From Symsagittifera roscoffensis (taxonomy: Eukaryota; Xenacoelomorpha; Acoela; Convolutidae), in contig NC_087065.1 in the NCBI RefSeq assembly GCF_963678635.1, positions 8,269,209 through 8,333,208 of the forward strand: DNA of 64,000 nucleotides. The letters run 5' to 3'. Of the stretch, positions 21,656 through 33,900 are shown one piece after another. The translations under genes and the position numbers were made by a program. Each line of letters opens with the position of its first letter. Position 1 is the first letter of the stretch. The notes under the pieces were generated by a model, which saw nothing but the letters and a program-made list of their open reading frames with translations, ran no database searches and was not told where the DNA came from.

Positions 21656-24600
21656 CTGCGTTTGTTTAATTTTTTCTTCGTCTAAACTCAGCTTGGTTCC
21701 TGTACTTTCTCTGGTTTTAAGAAGCAGCTCGTATATTGCCCCCTAGTAAAAATAAGTTCAAGTCTCTTGTGAAAGACTATCTTAGTTATTTTTTATGAGA
21801 ATTTCGCTAGTTTTTGCTAAAGAATGTAATTTTTTAAATGTGTCAATTTAAAAAGCAAGAAGCAGCGTAGTTTTTGCTAGTGTTTTCTTGCATAACGCAA
21901 TTGTTGATTTTTGTTGATAAAGTCCAATCGAAGTTCGGTTATAATGTTAAACGGCTGCTGACATTGAACTGAGGCTTTCAGAAAGTCTTCGAATTTGTTA
22001 CAGATCATACTTCGCAAAAAACTATCCGCGATAGCTCTGATGATAATCTTTTGAAGCTTTCAACGACCCAAAGACTGATTTGGACATTTTTTAGTTATGT
22101 TTTTTCCATCATAGGGCTCCCTCACAGATCCGAATCGCAAAAATTGAACGGTTATGTTCCAACATTTGTCGTATACCTAGAAATTTTTGGGCTTCTGTGG
22201 GTTCTAATCTGTTCCGATTCTGGGTGGTCTAATTTTTTGGGGTCTTTCTTTTTGGTTCTTAGAAATAACGATTCTCAAAAAATCAAGAACTTCAATTCCA
22301 GGATTCTTAAATGGTTTACGGGCACTGTAAATGGTCACTGAATTACTGATATTTTTTGTTCATAATTTGATGCCAGCTGTTATGCCAGTTATTCTTAGAG
22401 TCCCTTCAGTTGCAACTCAAACATTAAAGAAATTTTTTAAGAGTTTTGAACGTAGTGAGTATTCTTATATAGGTCTTGGTGATTTTTTTTCAGGAAAAGT
22501 CTTAAAAATTTAATCACGCTTTTTTGATTTTTTAGCGTTTTGACTTTCTTTTTAAGTTAAGTGCATTTCCGTGGTTTAAAAGAAGGCAAATTCCACTATT
22601 AAACAGCTAAAGTGTAAAGGTCACGAAAAACTTCGATTTTTAATTTCGAAGATGGAAATTATTATCAGATTTCCCAGCGAAATAAAAGTTATACCTATTG
22701 ATTCAGTTTTCCTTGCGTTCGTTAGTCTTTTCCAACGGTCAGTTGGCAGTGTTCCAGAGAATTTTCTGTGTAATTGCGCTTTTTTGTAATGAATGGTTGT
22801 TTACCCAAGTTTTGTCGTCCTTTCATTTTGAAGTTTTTAACGCTTTTGTTTGTGTTTTGCGACTGTTATCGTGAAATTGAACTTCGGATTGAGACAAACC
22901 TTTCAATTTTTTGTAGTTTTTTTCCTTTAATTTTCAACCTGTTTTGGCAATAATTGTATATGATTATCCTGCGTGGTTTCCGAGTCTCTGCTCACCGAGA
23001 AACTTAGAACAGCTCAAACACTAGGGACTTAGATGGTCATATGGTCCTTTCCGAATCCGAGACGTATCCGAATTTTTACTGACTCGGGGCTTGTTTCAAC
23101 TTTTTCTTATTGTACTTAAGAGGGCGGTTTTTTGTCGTGTTCTTGCTAGTGTTTGCGATGCGCAGCTTCGCGTTTTTGTCAAAATTGATTTTTCGCAACA
23201 ATGAAAATAGGCTTGAGTTGCATTCGTTTCGAGGATTTTGGTTAGTACTTCGAAATACAACTGTCTTCCAGTTAAAACTCGCGATTAGCGAATAAAGTTG
23301 TGACAAACTCGTTTCACTTTTACCGAGTAGTTTACCGTGTTAACGGTTTCTATCATGAGTCTAGAATCAATATCCAGGACGCGCCCATAAACATCAAGAA
23401 GCAGAAGCTGATACGGCAAGCTCTTTTTTGTTCTACTTTGTTGTTCTACTCTCTTTCGTTCTACGTCACATTACGATTTGCATAGAACTTGTACCTGGTA
23501 CTTGAGGTGTCGAATGTATTTGTACCTCATTTTTGGGTAATTGAAGCTTTTACTACTGCTATTACTGAATTGCCACTTCTGTCTCACTTTCTATTCAGCA
23601 ACTTGAATTGTTGTGATTGCGTTGTATCGCAAAGGTTGTGAAGCTCCGCTCCGCCTCTGTTTTCTTTCATTTTTTATCCAAAAAGTCTGAAAACGCTGTG
23701 TCTCAATTTTATGTTATGGCTATCGACTCTGATGTTTTGAAGCTTGTTTTTCAAATTGAGCTCCACTGCGAACAAAGCTAAAAGGAGTGCAAAAGTTTTG
23801 CTTCAATTCATTGTGTTAGAGTCAACTTGGGATTGTTTTCTGAAATGACAACTGTGAATCAGATTTTTTCGTTCCGACACCTCTCGATATCGTGGGAAGG
23901 AACTACTTTGCCGGGTGGGTGTTTTTCTGCGCAATTTCATGTGCGTCAGATAGTCTTTAGCTGGTATAAAAGTTATGCGTGTGGGATATGGTCATATGGA
24001 AATGTCAATCTACATCCGAACATCGAGTTAGCGTTCTTCGGCTAAGTAATTATGCCGTATAGAAATTTTCGTGTTTTTGTTTTTGTTGATTGTTTTTCAA
24101 AAAAAATTTTTCAGCTAAATATAAAATAGTTTCTCTTCTTTTCTTATAAGTTGAAAGATCTATTTGTATTCAGACACAATTTCGTTAAGTGAGAGCTTCA
24201 GTGAAGACTATATTATTTTTTAGCGCAGGCTTTTTTCTAACGCTTGCGAAGGGGTTCGATCTACTTGAGACAATGAATTCTTGGTTCGGGTTCAGTTTCT
24301 TGGTTACGACTTCGGCTGTGGTAAAGCTGATAAAACTTTAGATTATTGCATCAGCTTAAGTAATTCGTATGTTTAAAAAGGAATTACCGTAACATGCTTG
24401 CTGTGGCATTACGTAAGCTCGAGATTATTCAAACTTATTAACATGGAAAAAGTTTTAAAGCTCTTAAATTTTAAGTCCTATGTAAATCGATTCATTTCCG
24501 TTTATTTCTCAATGCTGTTTCAACAATAATTTTTTCAATTTATGAATTACCTTCGAGGCAAAAGTTGAATAAACTTAGAAAATGTAACGCCATATGCTGA

Positions 24601-24941
24601 AGCAAGTATTAAGATTGGTCCTTATAGCTTAGAGGAGCAGCTATTGTTAAAAACGCAATGCTAATCAATTGAATAAGAGTTTTAATTACAAATTGAAAAT
24701 GCACAATTTCTAGTTTAACATCAACATCAGCAAAAAAATTCGTTTTGTTTCATCAAATGTATGGATTTTCAAGCCATAAAAATCTGTGCAATCAATATTA
24801 TTGCCAGTAATGCAATAATTAAATTGATTTGGCAATTGTTTTAATCGACGATTTTGTTTTTTGATTTTTTTTTCATAATTTATCTTATTTTGTCTTCATT
24901 TTCAGCTGAAGTTTCTTAAATCAGTGTTGGTGTTTTCAGAT
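21656..24941 (+). other. Spacer between Gypsy remnant and brambleberry
   Basis: T-rich, with no supportable gene; the frames around 22051-22513 are low-complexity and motif-free. It holds two isolated SINE tails: about 23105-23175 (GCTAGTGTTTGCGATGCGC, then AGCTTCGCG) and about 23626-23652 (GTGAAGCTCCGCTCCGCCTC). The last 40 bases contain two acceptor-like sites for the brambleberry 5' end. Confidence 0.45.
24890..24939 (+). other. Two acceptor-like sites upstream of brambleberry start codon
   Basis: TCTTCATTTTCAG ends at 24905 and GGTGTTTTCAG ends at 24939, only two bases before the ATG. Either could join a 5' UTR exon or a spliced leader. Confidence 0.45.
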
Positions 24942-27900
24942 ATGCTTGTTTTTGAACTTTTAACTATTGTTTCAATTTGTCTGCACCAGTGCTCGACTTT
25001 AAGATCGGTGCCGGATGTAGACTTAGTCATCCCCCCTGCAGCCGCCGGCGAGGCCAAGTACAACGAAATGCTGAAACTGGCGGAGAACCCGAAGTATGGC
25101 AAGTGCTGGACGAAAGCGCTGGCCAACCTGGAGACGTCTTGTAGGAGTATGAGAGAGGAACAACAGCAGATACTGGCATTGTCCTTCACCAATTGTCATC
25201 TACTAATGTCAGGTTCGTATCTTGGTGATATATTACAATAGGTGGTACGTTCAATTTGAATAGCTGGATCGTTTTTTGTTATACGTCGCACATTTTTTAT
25301 AATTTATTTCAAAAGCCAATTTTTTGGCAAAAGAAGTGTAAATTTTGAATTTTTGAATAGCATTTCATCTGGCATAGTATTTACAAAAACTATCTTAGTA
25401 GTAGTATAATTGATTGAAAATGAAATGACTATATTATGCATTATAGTTCTCAAATTCAATACATGCACTACACTCAAAATTACCACCTATTGTAACATAT
25501 CGCCGGTATCTTTTGTAAGTTGTCTCTTCAAATAGTAAGACTTGGCTAATTACTTATTTATAAGATACGGTAAACTTTTCTCGGAGTAGTAGCTTTTGTT
25601 TATTTCAGCAGTTAACCTTTTTTTCATTTCTTTTACTTTTTGGCATGCGTTGACTGGAAAAATGTAAGAATAACATCAATGAGCGTTTGTTTTCTTGCTA
25701 AAATTTCAAAAAAGTATTCGTCAAATAGTTGTGCTCCTTCATGAGCTCTCTTGATGTTTTTGTTGCATTTATTACAGTTTTTCATCGCTGACTCTTCAAA
25801 AGGAAGGTGTTATCTTTCAGCTTGAAATTATCGAATTGATGAGTGTTTTTCCAATTTTTTAAGCTTCAAAGATGTTTAAAAATAAAGTCTTTATTAAATC
25901 AAGTAATCGCTGGGCGATGCCACTAAAAATATCTAATTAAATGATTAGATGGCTAAGTAATAACTTTTGTTACCTTTGATTCCAGGCAAAGGACAGATGA
26001 CTTGTTACACGGATTCGGATGCGTCGGAATGTACGGGAAGGATGAATGATTTGGCCTTCCAGATCTACACCACATTCTTCACTCATTCGGAGAATCTGTG
26101 CTTCTTCGTGCAGGTTAGTGCAAATTCCATGCATGTCATCATTTTGCGAAAAGATTTACTCAGTAGCGGATTATCAACACTTCAGCAGCGTGAGTGGGAA
26201 GGGGGGTGCCCCTTTTCTGGGACTCGACCCCGACCACGCATTTCCCTTTTTGTTTATTTTTTTATTACATCCATTTCATTGTAGACTGACCAACCCTCGG
26301 CGCCTTTATTAATTATTTTTGAGTGGTGCCGAGAAAACGCAATTTAAAGGTCAGCACCTTCCAATAGGTGCTCAAACACTTAAGGCCTGTTTTTTTTCCA
26401 ATAACTCCCGTCTAGAAAATTTATAAATATCACCCCCGACCCGTCGAGAAATTCCTAGATCCGAGCTTGGTTTGCTTATCATTTGGGACCAGAGTTGATT
26501 GATGTATATGAGTTTGATAGCGCTTTTCCTTCTGTCTGTTGGATATTTCTTAATTTATTTTTTAATTAATGATTAAAATTATCTGGTGCATTCAGTTTTA
26601 TACTCAGTTTTTTACGGAAAGAGCGACGCAGTTAAGCATCCATATGGTTTTTCAATCTGAAATTTGTTGCTTCTCTGAAAGAGTGAATGCTTCTTACCAG
26701 GCCCAGTTGTGGCAACAGTGGCAGGCGAAGACAGTTCAGCAACTGGCAGACACCAGTGCACAAGTGGTCAGTACACTGGATAGCACACTGGAAAAGCACA
26801 AAGCCCTGGAACTCATCGTGAGCAAAGTGCATGATATGTGAGTATCCTTAAATGCAATTTTGAATCATGTGAACCATCCGACCTTCAAGTACGCTGCCGC
26901 AAAACGCCATTTATAGCGCTGTTGAATTTGAAAAATAAGCGTTTTTCTTAAGTTGGCCAAATAAATTTTTCTTAAGTTGGCCAAATAAATGACAAGTGTT
27001 TAAATTTCTGCGGCGACTAAAAGCGTATTAACGACCCTGAGCTCGAATCCTGGAGATGCTGAATCGTTATCCAACATAAACTGGATATAGAGAGCTTGTT
27101 GAGAGAGCGTTCACTTGATTCGTCAATTCGATTTTATGTACAGCAATGATTAAAGTTATCTGAAAAACTGGAAGCGGTTTTTGTTTTCTCACATTGGGTC
27201 TAATTTGAATTTCAGATAGACAAAAAAATACCAGCAGCATGCGCTTGAATAGGTCAGCTAATTCGAATATTTCGAACTCGGTCATAACCGTATAAAGAAT
27301 AAAACAGCTTTTTCCAAAAAGTTCCTGTGATTTCTGTCTAGACCAATTTTGGGAATAAATTGTGTTTGAGGATTTTAAGATAGTTTTGGCCATTAAATTG
27401 CGCTATTGGCGTATATAGTCAGTATATATTGGCGTGAAAGAGACGCCTTTTGAAAGTTTTTATGTTCGGTCGCTGCGAGAAAAGGTTGTTGTACAATAGT
27501 ACCAATGAGTACATTGAGAAATTTTGGCAGCCAGAATTGAAGAGGGCGGTTAATTTGTTAGTTTTTTTTTACCTGCAGCCTGACCTCTGACCTGCCGCAG
27601 ATGGTAAATGCAATAGAGCAGCTGAAGTCAATCGTGCTGGGAGAGTACATCTGGATACACAGTGTAATATTCTTCCTATTTTCATCCCTTCTCTCGTTCC
27701 TCCTCACTGCTTCCAGAAGGACCAGAGGCGCCAGGTGCTGGATGGCAGTGACGCTGTTTGTGGAGTTCTGTCTTGAAGTGGCCCTACTTAGACTGGGAGC
27801 ACCCAATGTGAGTACAATTGATGGAAGTGAGATGATTAGGTTTAACGTATTAGATATTCGTTTTATGTTTCCATATCTAATGGCGCTTTCGATAATATAT

Positions 27901-30900
27901 ATATATTTTTTCGGGCTAACATTTAGTTAACATTTATAAAAAAAAACACTGAATCATTTGACATTTCTTTCCATATAAAACCAAAATAAAGGGCTTATGT
28001 GGCGTTGCTTTCTTCTTTTAATCAGAAGCAAGCAAGTGAGCGTAGGTTTATTGTAGGAATCTTTTTTTCAAAGCAAAGTTGCAAGTAAAAAAAGCTAATT
28101 TGGTGGTACTTCTGCTCTAATTTCGGTCTGCTGCAGCTTTCAAATTTCATAGCATCTGTTCTCTATTTTATTGGTGGCTAGTGTTTGCCGATAATCAAGC
28201 GGCCGTGGCACAGATGGAAGGACGCGAGACTCCCTATCTACTGATCGGAGGTTCAATGATGCACTTAACTTATTATTTTTAATTTGGCATTTTTTATGCA
28301 TAGCATCGACAATTTTTTAACAACTGTTGCTTGTTTATTGGGGGCTAGGTTTTCAAGGGCTCATGGGGCAAATGCGATGACGTGAGACTCCTAATCTCGG
28401 AGTTAGAGCCCGTCACACAGCAAAAATTTTTATAAAAGACATATTTTTACCATTTATTATTTCAGTTTTTAGAGCTGTTTTATGTCGTTTTCTTGTTTGT
28501 GTTAGCGAAGTGCAGCGTAAAATTTCGAGTAAAAACAATCTGATTTTAAATATATATTTTTTTTGTGAATTTTTTGTCGGTTAAACGGGTTCGGTATACG
28601 TTTTATCGGCTTGGTCAACTTTTGTTGCGTAGCTTCAATGGCGAATTTAGAAGTGCTCTTGCTTTTCTCAGGGGAGGGGTGCATCTTTAAAATAATGATT
28701 TCATAAGTTTTAAAGCTTGAAATTTTTATGACTTAGCTTCATTTCCGGTTTAATGAGGGCCGACCCAAGTTTTTTTTACCCAAGTTGTAGCTCGTTCATT
28801 GATTCTCAAAGTTTTAAGGCTCTTCACCCGAGCCAAAGTTCTGAAACTTCTATACATGTAGTTTTTTCGACAAATTTTTTCAGCTTAGTTTTTCAAAAAA
28901 ATATGACTTTCTTCTTTTTTCTTTCAACAGTAATGCATTGTTTTTATTGTGTCGCAGCTGTTACGAAGATCCTCGTCGCCTCTGTCTCTTAAATGTTTCA
29001 TTCACCTGGTTTGAGTTTCTCAAGCGAGTTTTTACGAATCATAAAGAAAGAAAGAAAGAATGAATTTCTCCAGTATATGAAAACATCAAATTTTAAATAT
29101 ACAACATAACAGATTCTGAGACTTGGAGATGACAGATAACGGGATCCTAGGATCCACCACGGATCTGCCAATATGTTTTTTTTTTTTTTACTTTCTTTTT
29201 TATGTTTCGGTAGATTCGATTAGATACTTAAATTGTTGGTGACTGACACAGCTTTTCTTTCAGCATGGTTACTCTAGCTCAGTGGTTGGATTAGTTATCG
29301 TTTATCGTTTTTTTTTTTTTTAAGTATTTTGAAAACAAATTAGTGAGAAAAAATTTTTAAAAATCTAAAAAGTGCGATTTCTTGAAAACTAGCGGGTTCT
29401 GGAGGGTCATTTTTTTCCACCTAATTCGTAACCCTACGGGGGTTGTCCAGCAGCATTTAACTAACGGTTGTATTAGTTTTTTTTTGTAATTCATAAATAT
29501 ATTTCACCAATTCGATATTTTGAATCAGATAAGTTTGGAAATTGTGGTAATAACGCGATATTTCCATAAAAGAACTATTTTCAATATCCACTGGGAGCAA
29601 GCCCAAGCTATTCAGTTTATTATACAATTTGCATGCTCTATATCGTATCGAGAGAAAGAGGTTCCAATAGTAACTTGGCACTAGATCGCCTTGTCAATTT
29701 CTCCGAATTTTGAAAAGTGAACATTTCGTTTAGAAAATTTTCGCTGTGCAATTGGTTTACAGATTTAAGAACAAATTTCAGAAGCTCGTATACGTGGTAT
29801 TCATAAACTGTCAGTAATTTAATCTTTTCAAATATATCTTCACAGTGATCTTGCCGCTTCCTGAAATATATAAATTTTAAAAAATTTTTTTGCAAAATGA
29901 AAATTGGATTCAAAACACTGAAACTACAGCATCCATAAACCAGAATTCCGTACTGTAAAATAGGGACAACATTACCTCGGTAGTATTCTAATAGTTGGTA
30001 CCTGGGTACATAATGTCTCTATTTTGATATTATGCCACATTGTTTCCCAAGTCTCATTTTAACAAAATCAACATGACTGACAAAGGACAATTTACAATCA
30101 ATATAAATTCCTAAATACTTGCACACAGGTTTAACGGTTATATCAAGGGCATTTAAATTGAAAGAGCAATTGGAAGCACTTGATTTAACGGTCATTTGTA
30201 CTGTTTTTGATATATTGATTACTAATTTATTTGCTATTAACCATTTATTCAGACATTCAAGGTCTGACTGGATATTTTCTACAGTGCAGCCTATCGCTGT
30301 TAAGTTAGTATCGTCCGCAAAAAGAAATATTTCTGCAGACTTACAAGTCAGAGGAAGATCATCCATGTATATGATAAATAATAATGGTCCTAGGATTGAT
30401 CCTTGTGGAACACCGCAGTCAACCGTGTTCCAAGCAGAACTAACGCCATTAACTTCAACACGCTGCATGCGATTTCATAAGTATGATACGAACCAGTTCA
30501 AGCAATTACTACGGATACCGTAACGTTCTAACTTGTAGATTAGTATGTCATGGTCGATAGTATCAAAAGCTTTCTTCAAATCTAAGAAGAAACTACAAAT
30601 TGAATCTGACAATGTTGCCAACCTCATTTTTTCGGTTAAATCTGCTAAAGCATCAATTGTACTATGCTTATTGCGAAAACCAAATTGTTTTGAAAACAGA
30701 AGAGAAAAATTCTCAAAGTAGGAGTATACGCGGTTGTACATTGCTCGTTCATAAACTTTACTCCATACGATGAGAAGAGATATAGGACGGTAATTTTTTT
30801 CATCTGTTTTCGAACCTTCCTTATGCAGGGGAAAAACTTTTGCTTTACATAGTTCATTGGGAAACACTCCTTTCAAAAAAGAGAGGTTAATGATAAATGC

Positions 30901-33900
30901 TAGATAGGGCGCCACAACCGCGGATGACGTCTTAACAATTATATTACTGACGTAATCATCACCTGCTGAGTACTTATTATCAAAGCTGTTAATAATTTTC
31001 TCAATTTCTGCAGGGCTTACTTGATAGAGAAATATAGAAAAGGGATTGTTAACAACCACCTGTATGTCAGCATTAGGAACTTCATTTTTGAGCATAGTCC
31101 CTACAGTTGTGAAAAAAGTATTAAATTTATTCGCAATGTCAGCATCTGTTGGTTTTTCTTTCATTTCAAGGCATGATTTTAGGGGTGGGATTTTGTTTGA
31201 TTTGATGTTCTTGCCACTGATATCATTCAAAAGTTTATATGTTTGTCTTGAGTCTCTGATACAATTTTTAAATTTATTCCAGTAAAATTCTTTTTTCGAT
31301 TGCTTAACTTCTTTTTCAAATTGTGATCTTATCAGCTTAAATTTTGCTAGATAATCAGCATTATCGGGGTTGATTTTGCATTTTCTGTGGGCTATATTAC
31401 GTTTGTTTCTTAAATTAGCTAGCCTATTGGTAAACCAAACTGGCCGCGTTTTTTGTATATTTTTCTTACGTTTCAGAGGAGCAAAGGCATCAAGAGTTGT
31501 TACAAACAATCCTTGAAAAAACTCAAAAGCTACATTGGCATCCTGTATTTCAAACAAACACTGTTTATTATTATCCAAAACTATATGTAAATTTTGCAAA
31601 AAATTTGACACCGTAAGAGGTGTTTTAAGAAAAGATGTATCCCGGTAAGGTATTTCGTCGTAACAATTTTCCCTTTTTAATTTCCACTCAAATAATATGG
31701 GATAATGGTCGGATATCGTTTCATATTTAAGTACATTCAAAACAGGCAGTGGTATATTTTGAAATATAAAGTGGTCTAAACACGTTTGCGTATTTTCTGT
31801 AACTCGAGTTGGTTCAATACTGCTAATCTCATAGCCATTTGAGCTGATCGCGTTTAGGTAATTCTTAGTAAGCAGATTGTTTTGGATAATATCTATATTA
31901 ACATCACCACACAAGATCATTGGCTGATCCATAGATTTATTTTCATCTAAATAATTATCTAACTTCTCTACGAACAGCATTTTGTTAGCCTTGGGTTTGT
32001 TGTATACAACACCCACTGAGAACTTAAAATAATTTTTCGATATTGTAGCAATTATACCCTCATCAAAGGGCATTTCTATTTGATTCAAAATACAATAGGT
32101 ATTTCTGATTTGTATCATGACTCCCCCGCCAAGAGTTTTCCTACTTTTTGTGCAGCATTGATTATAACCACTGATTAACCAACTTTCATTTTTATCATTG
32201 TCTGTTAGCCATGTTTCAGTTAAACATATAATATCGGGCGGAGACTCAAGACTAAGAATAAGTGCTTCCAATTCATCTAAATGCTTTTTAATCGAACGTA
32301 TATTAATATGTATGATACTTATGGTTAGGTTAGGCTTGGAGTGTTTTATTTCCATTGGTCTCCTCGTTCTCGATACGAAAGGGCTCTTCTTCGATTGAGC
32401 TAATATTGGACTGCTTAGCTTCTGTTGTGTCTCCTAAAAAACCCATGATGTAGTCCAGCATATCTTCTCGGTTTCCTTTTCGTGCACGTAGTTCTTGTTT
32501 TATCTCAGTTTCCTTTTCATTTGTCTCACGGTAGTTAATTTTGTCTCTTCCTCTTTTTAGTGTTGGAAGGCTTGTGGATATTGGCGTGGCGAAGAAATTA
32601 TCCGGTTTTTTCACTAACTTAGGCACCGGTGTACCATAAGAATTTCGCGATGGGCTATTCGCTTCTCTTCGGGGTCTCTGGTTGAATCTAGGTACTGCAT
32701 CTGCTGCGAGTCTATCAACGTCCTTTTTGTTTCGAACTTCAATGAACCTAGTGCCATTTCCATTATTACCTCGAACCTCAATTTTTACTGCACAATTGTC
32801 AGTAACCGTCTTCAATTGTCTTTCCTTGTTTGCATAAATGTGCACCTCTTTATCGGGCTCAGGTAGTCTCTCATTGATAAAAATAAATTTACCGTTGTAT
32901 TTGTTTGTCACTCCTTTCAACATTGCCTTTGACCTCCAAATAATGTTCTTGATTTCGAAATAGACGAATTTGACTATCACTATGGCTCTCTCTGCGTTGG
33001 GGTTCCCCAGGTAGTGACATGCCTTTATACTTTCACATCCTATATTGATTTTGAATATGCTATTCAAGAAATTCACTGCCTGTGCTGTAATTGATGGCGA
33101 AAGATCTGATGGAAAGTTCGAGATAATGAGACAGTCCTTGCTGTTGTACCTCTCCAATTTCAGCACTCTATCACTTAGGTCTGTACAGCAATTTTCCAGA
33201 TTCACAATTTGTCTATCTTTTTATTGTATTTGTTCCCACATCTGGAGAAGGATGGGCGTCAATTCGGGATATTCGGTTTCCAAATTGGTGATTTGTCTTT
33301 CCATTGAGTTTGATTCTGTTGACATTTCCAGTATCTGAAGCTATTTAATAAGTTTATCACAACAATTAGGCTAAATACATGTCAGTGAATAGTATAGTCA
33401 GAGTTAGAAATTCCGAAGAGTTTTAAGTTAACCAGATAGTTTTTATTGACCATTTCAGCACTTTTTTACTCCAACGCATTAAAGGAAGAAACAAGGATGG
33501 CCGGTTGCTGTGCAAGTAGCATATAATGTTTTGACTATATTCTGAAAATTTCAAAACCAAGGTTTTTGTAAACTTCAAGTTTTTTGTGGATGTTTTGATG
33601 AAAGGATGTGAACGAAAGCATAAAACCGAAGCATAATCGAAAATAATAGTAAAATAGCCATATTAGATGACATTGTTTTTGAAAACATGTCCAGAAAAAC
33701 AAAAAATTTCCAAAGAGTTAAAATAAATTTCAATTTTTTGCAGTTTTTTTGAAACTTGAGTATTTTATTCCTAAGATGGCGCTAAAGAAAACTTCGAAAA
33801 CGAGCCAATTAGATCGCTCTTTTCGCTTCAATATAAATTTCAAACCTGTTTTTCTCGACACTGGGACAACTTTTTGATTATTTTTTGCCGCTCGAATCTC

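Larger units (their letters stand above)
29296..33340 (-). mobile_element. LINE-B: CR1-type retrotransposon, near full length but broken, antisense in brambleberry intron 4
   Basis: On the - strand a short 5' leader, ORF1, and an ORF2 with endonuclease and reverse transcriptase are followed by a 3' region. The 3' end probably lies at a run of A plus two CGATAAA-like units (about 29296-29330). ORF1 has one in-frame stop, ORF2 one in-frame stop in the reverse transcriptase and frameshifts near its end. It lies opposite to the host gene, as is common for tolerated intronic LINEs. Its 5' boundary touches the 38-bp repeat at 33341. Confidence 0.88.

Noticed and set aside
22051-22513. Two overlapping + frames of 96 and 60 codons
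   Set aside because: Composition is that of T-rich DNA (Phe, Leu, Ile, Val), with no motif and no splice context.
27601-27930. A separate 109-residue membrane protein starting at 27601
   Set aside because: The frame belongs to brambleberry exon 4; the part after 27807 reads into the intron past a GTGAGT donor.
29268-29300. A-box-like CTAGCTCAGTGGTTGGA
   Set aside because: No matching B box or cloverleaf follows, so it is at most a tRNA or SINE fragment at the LINE-B edge.
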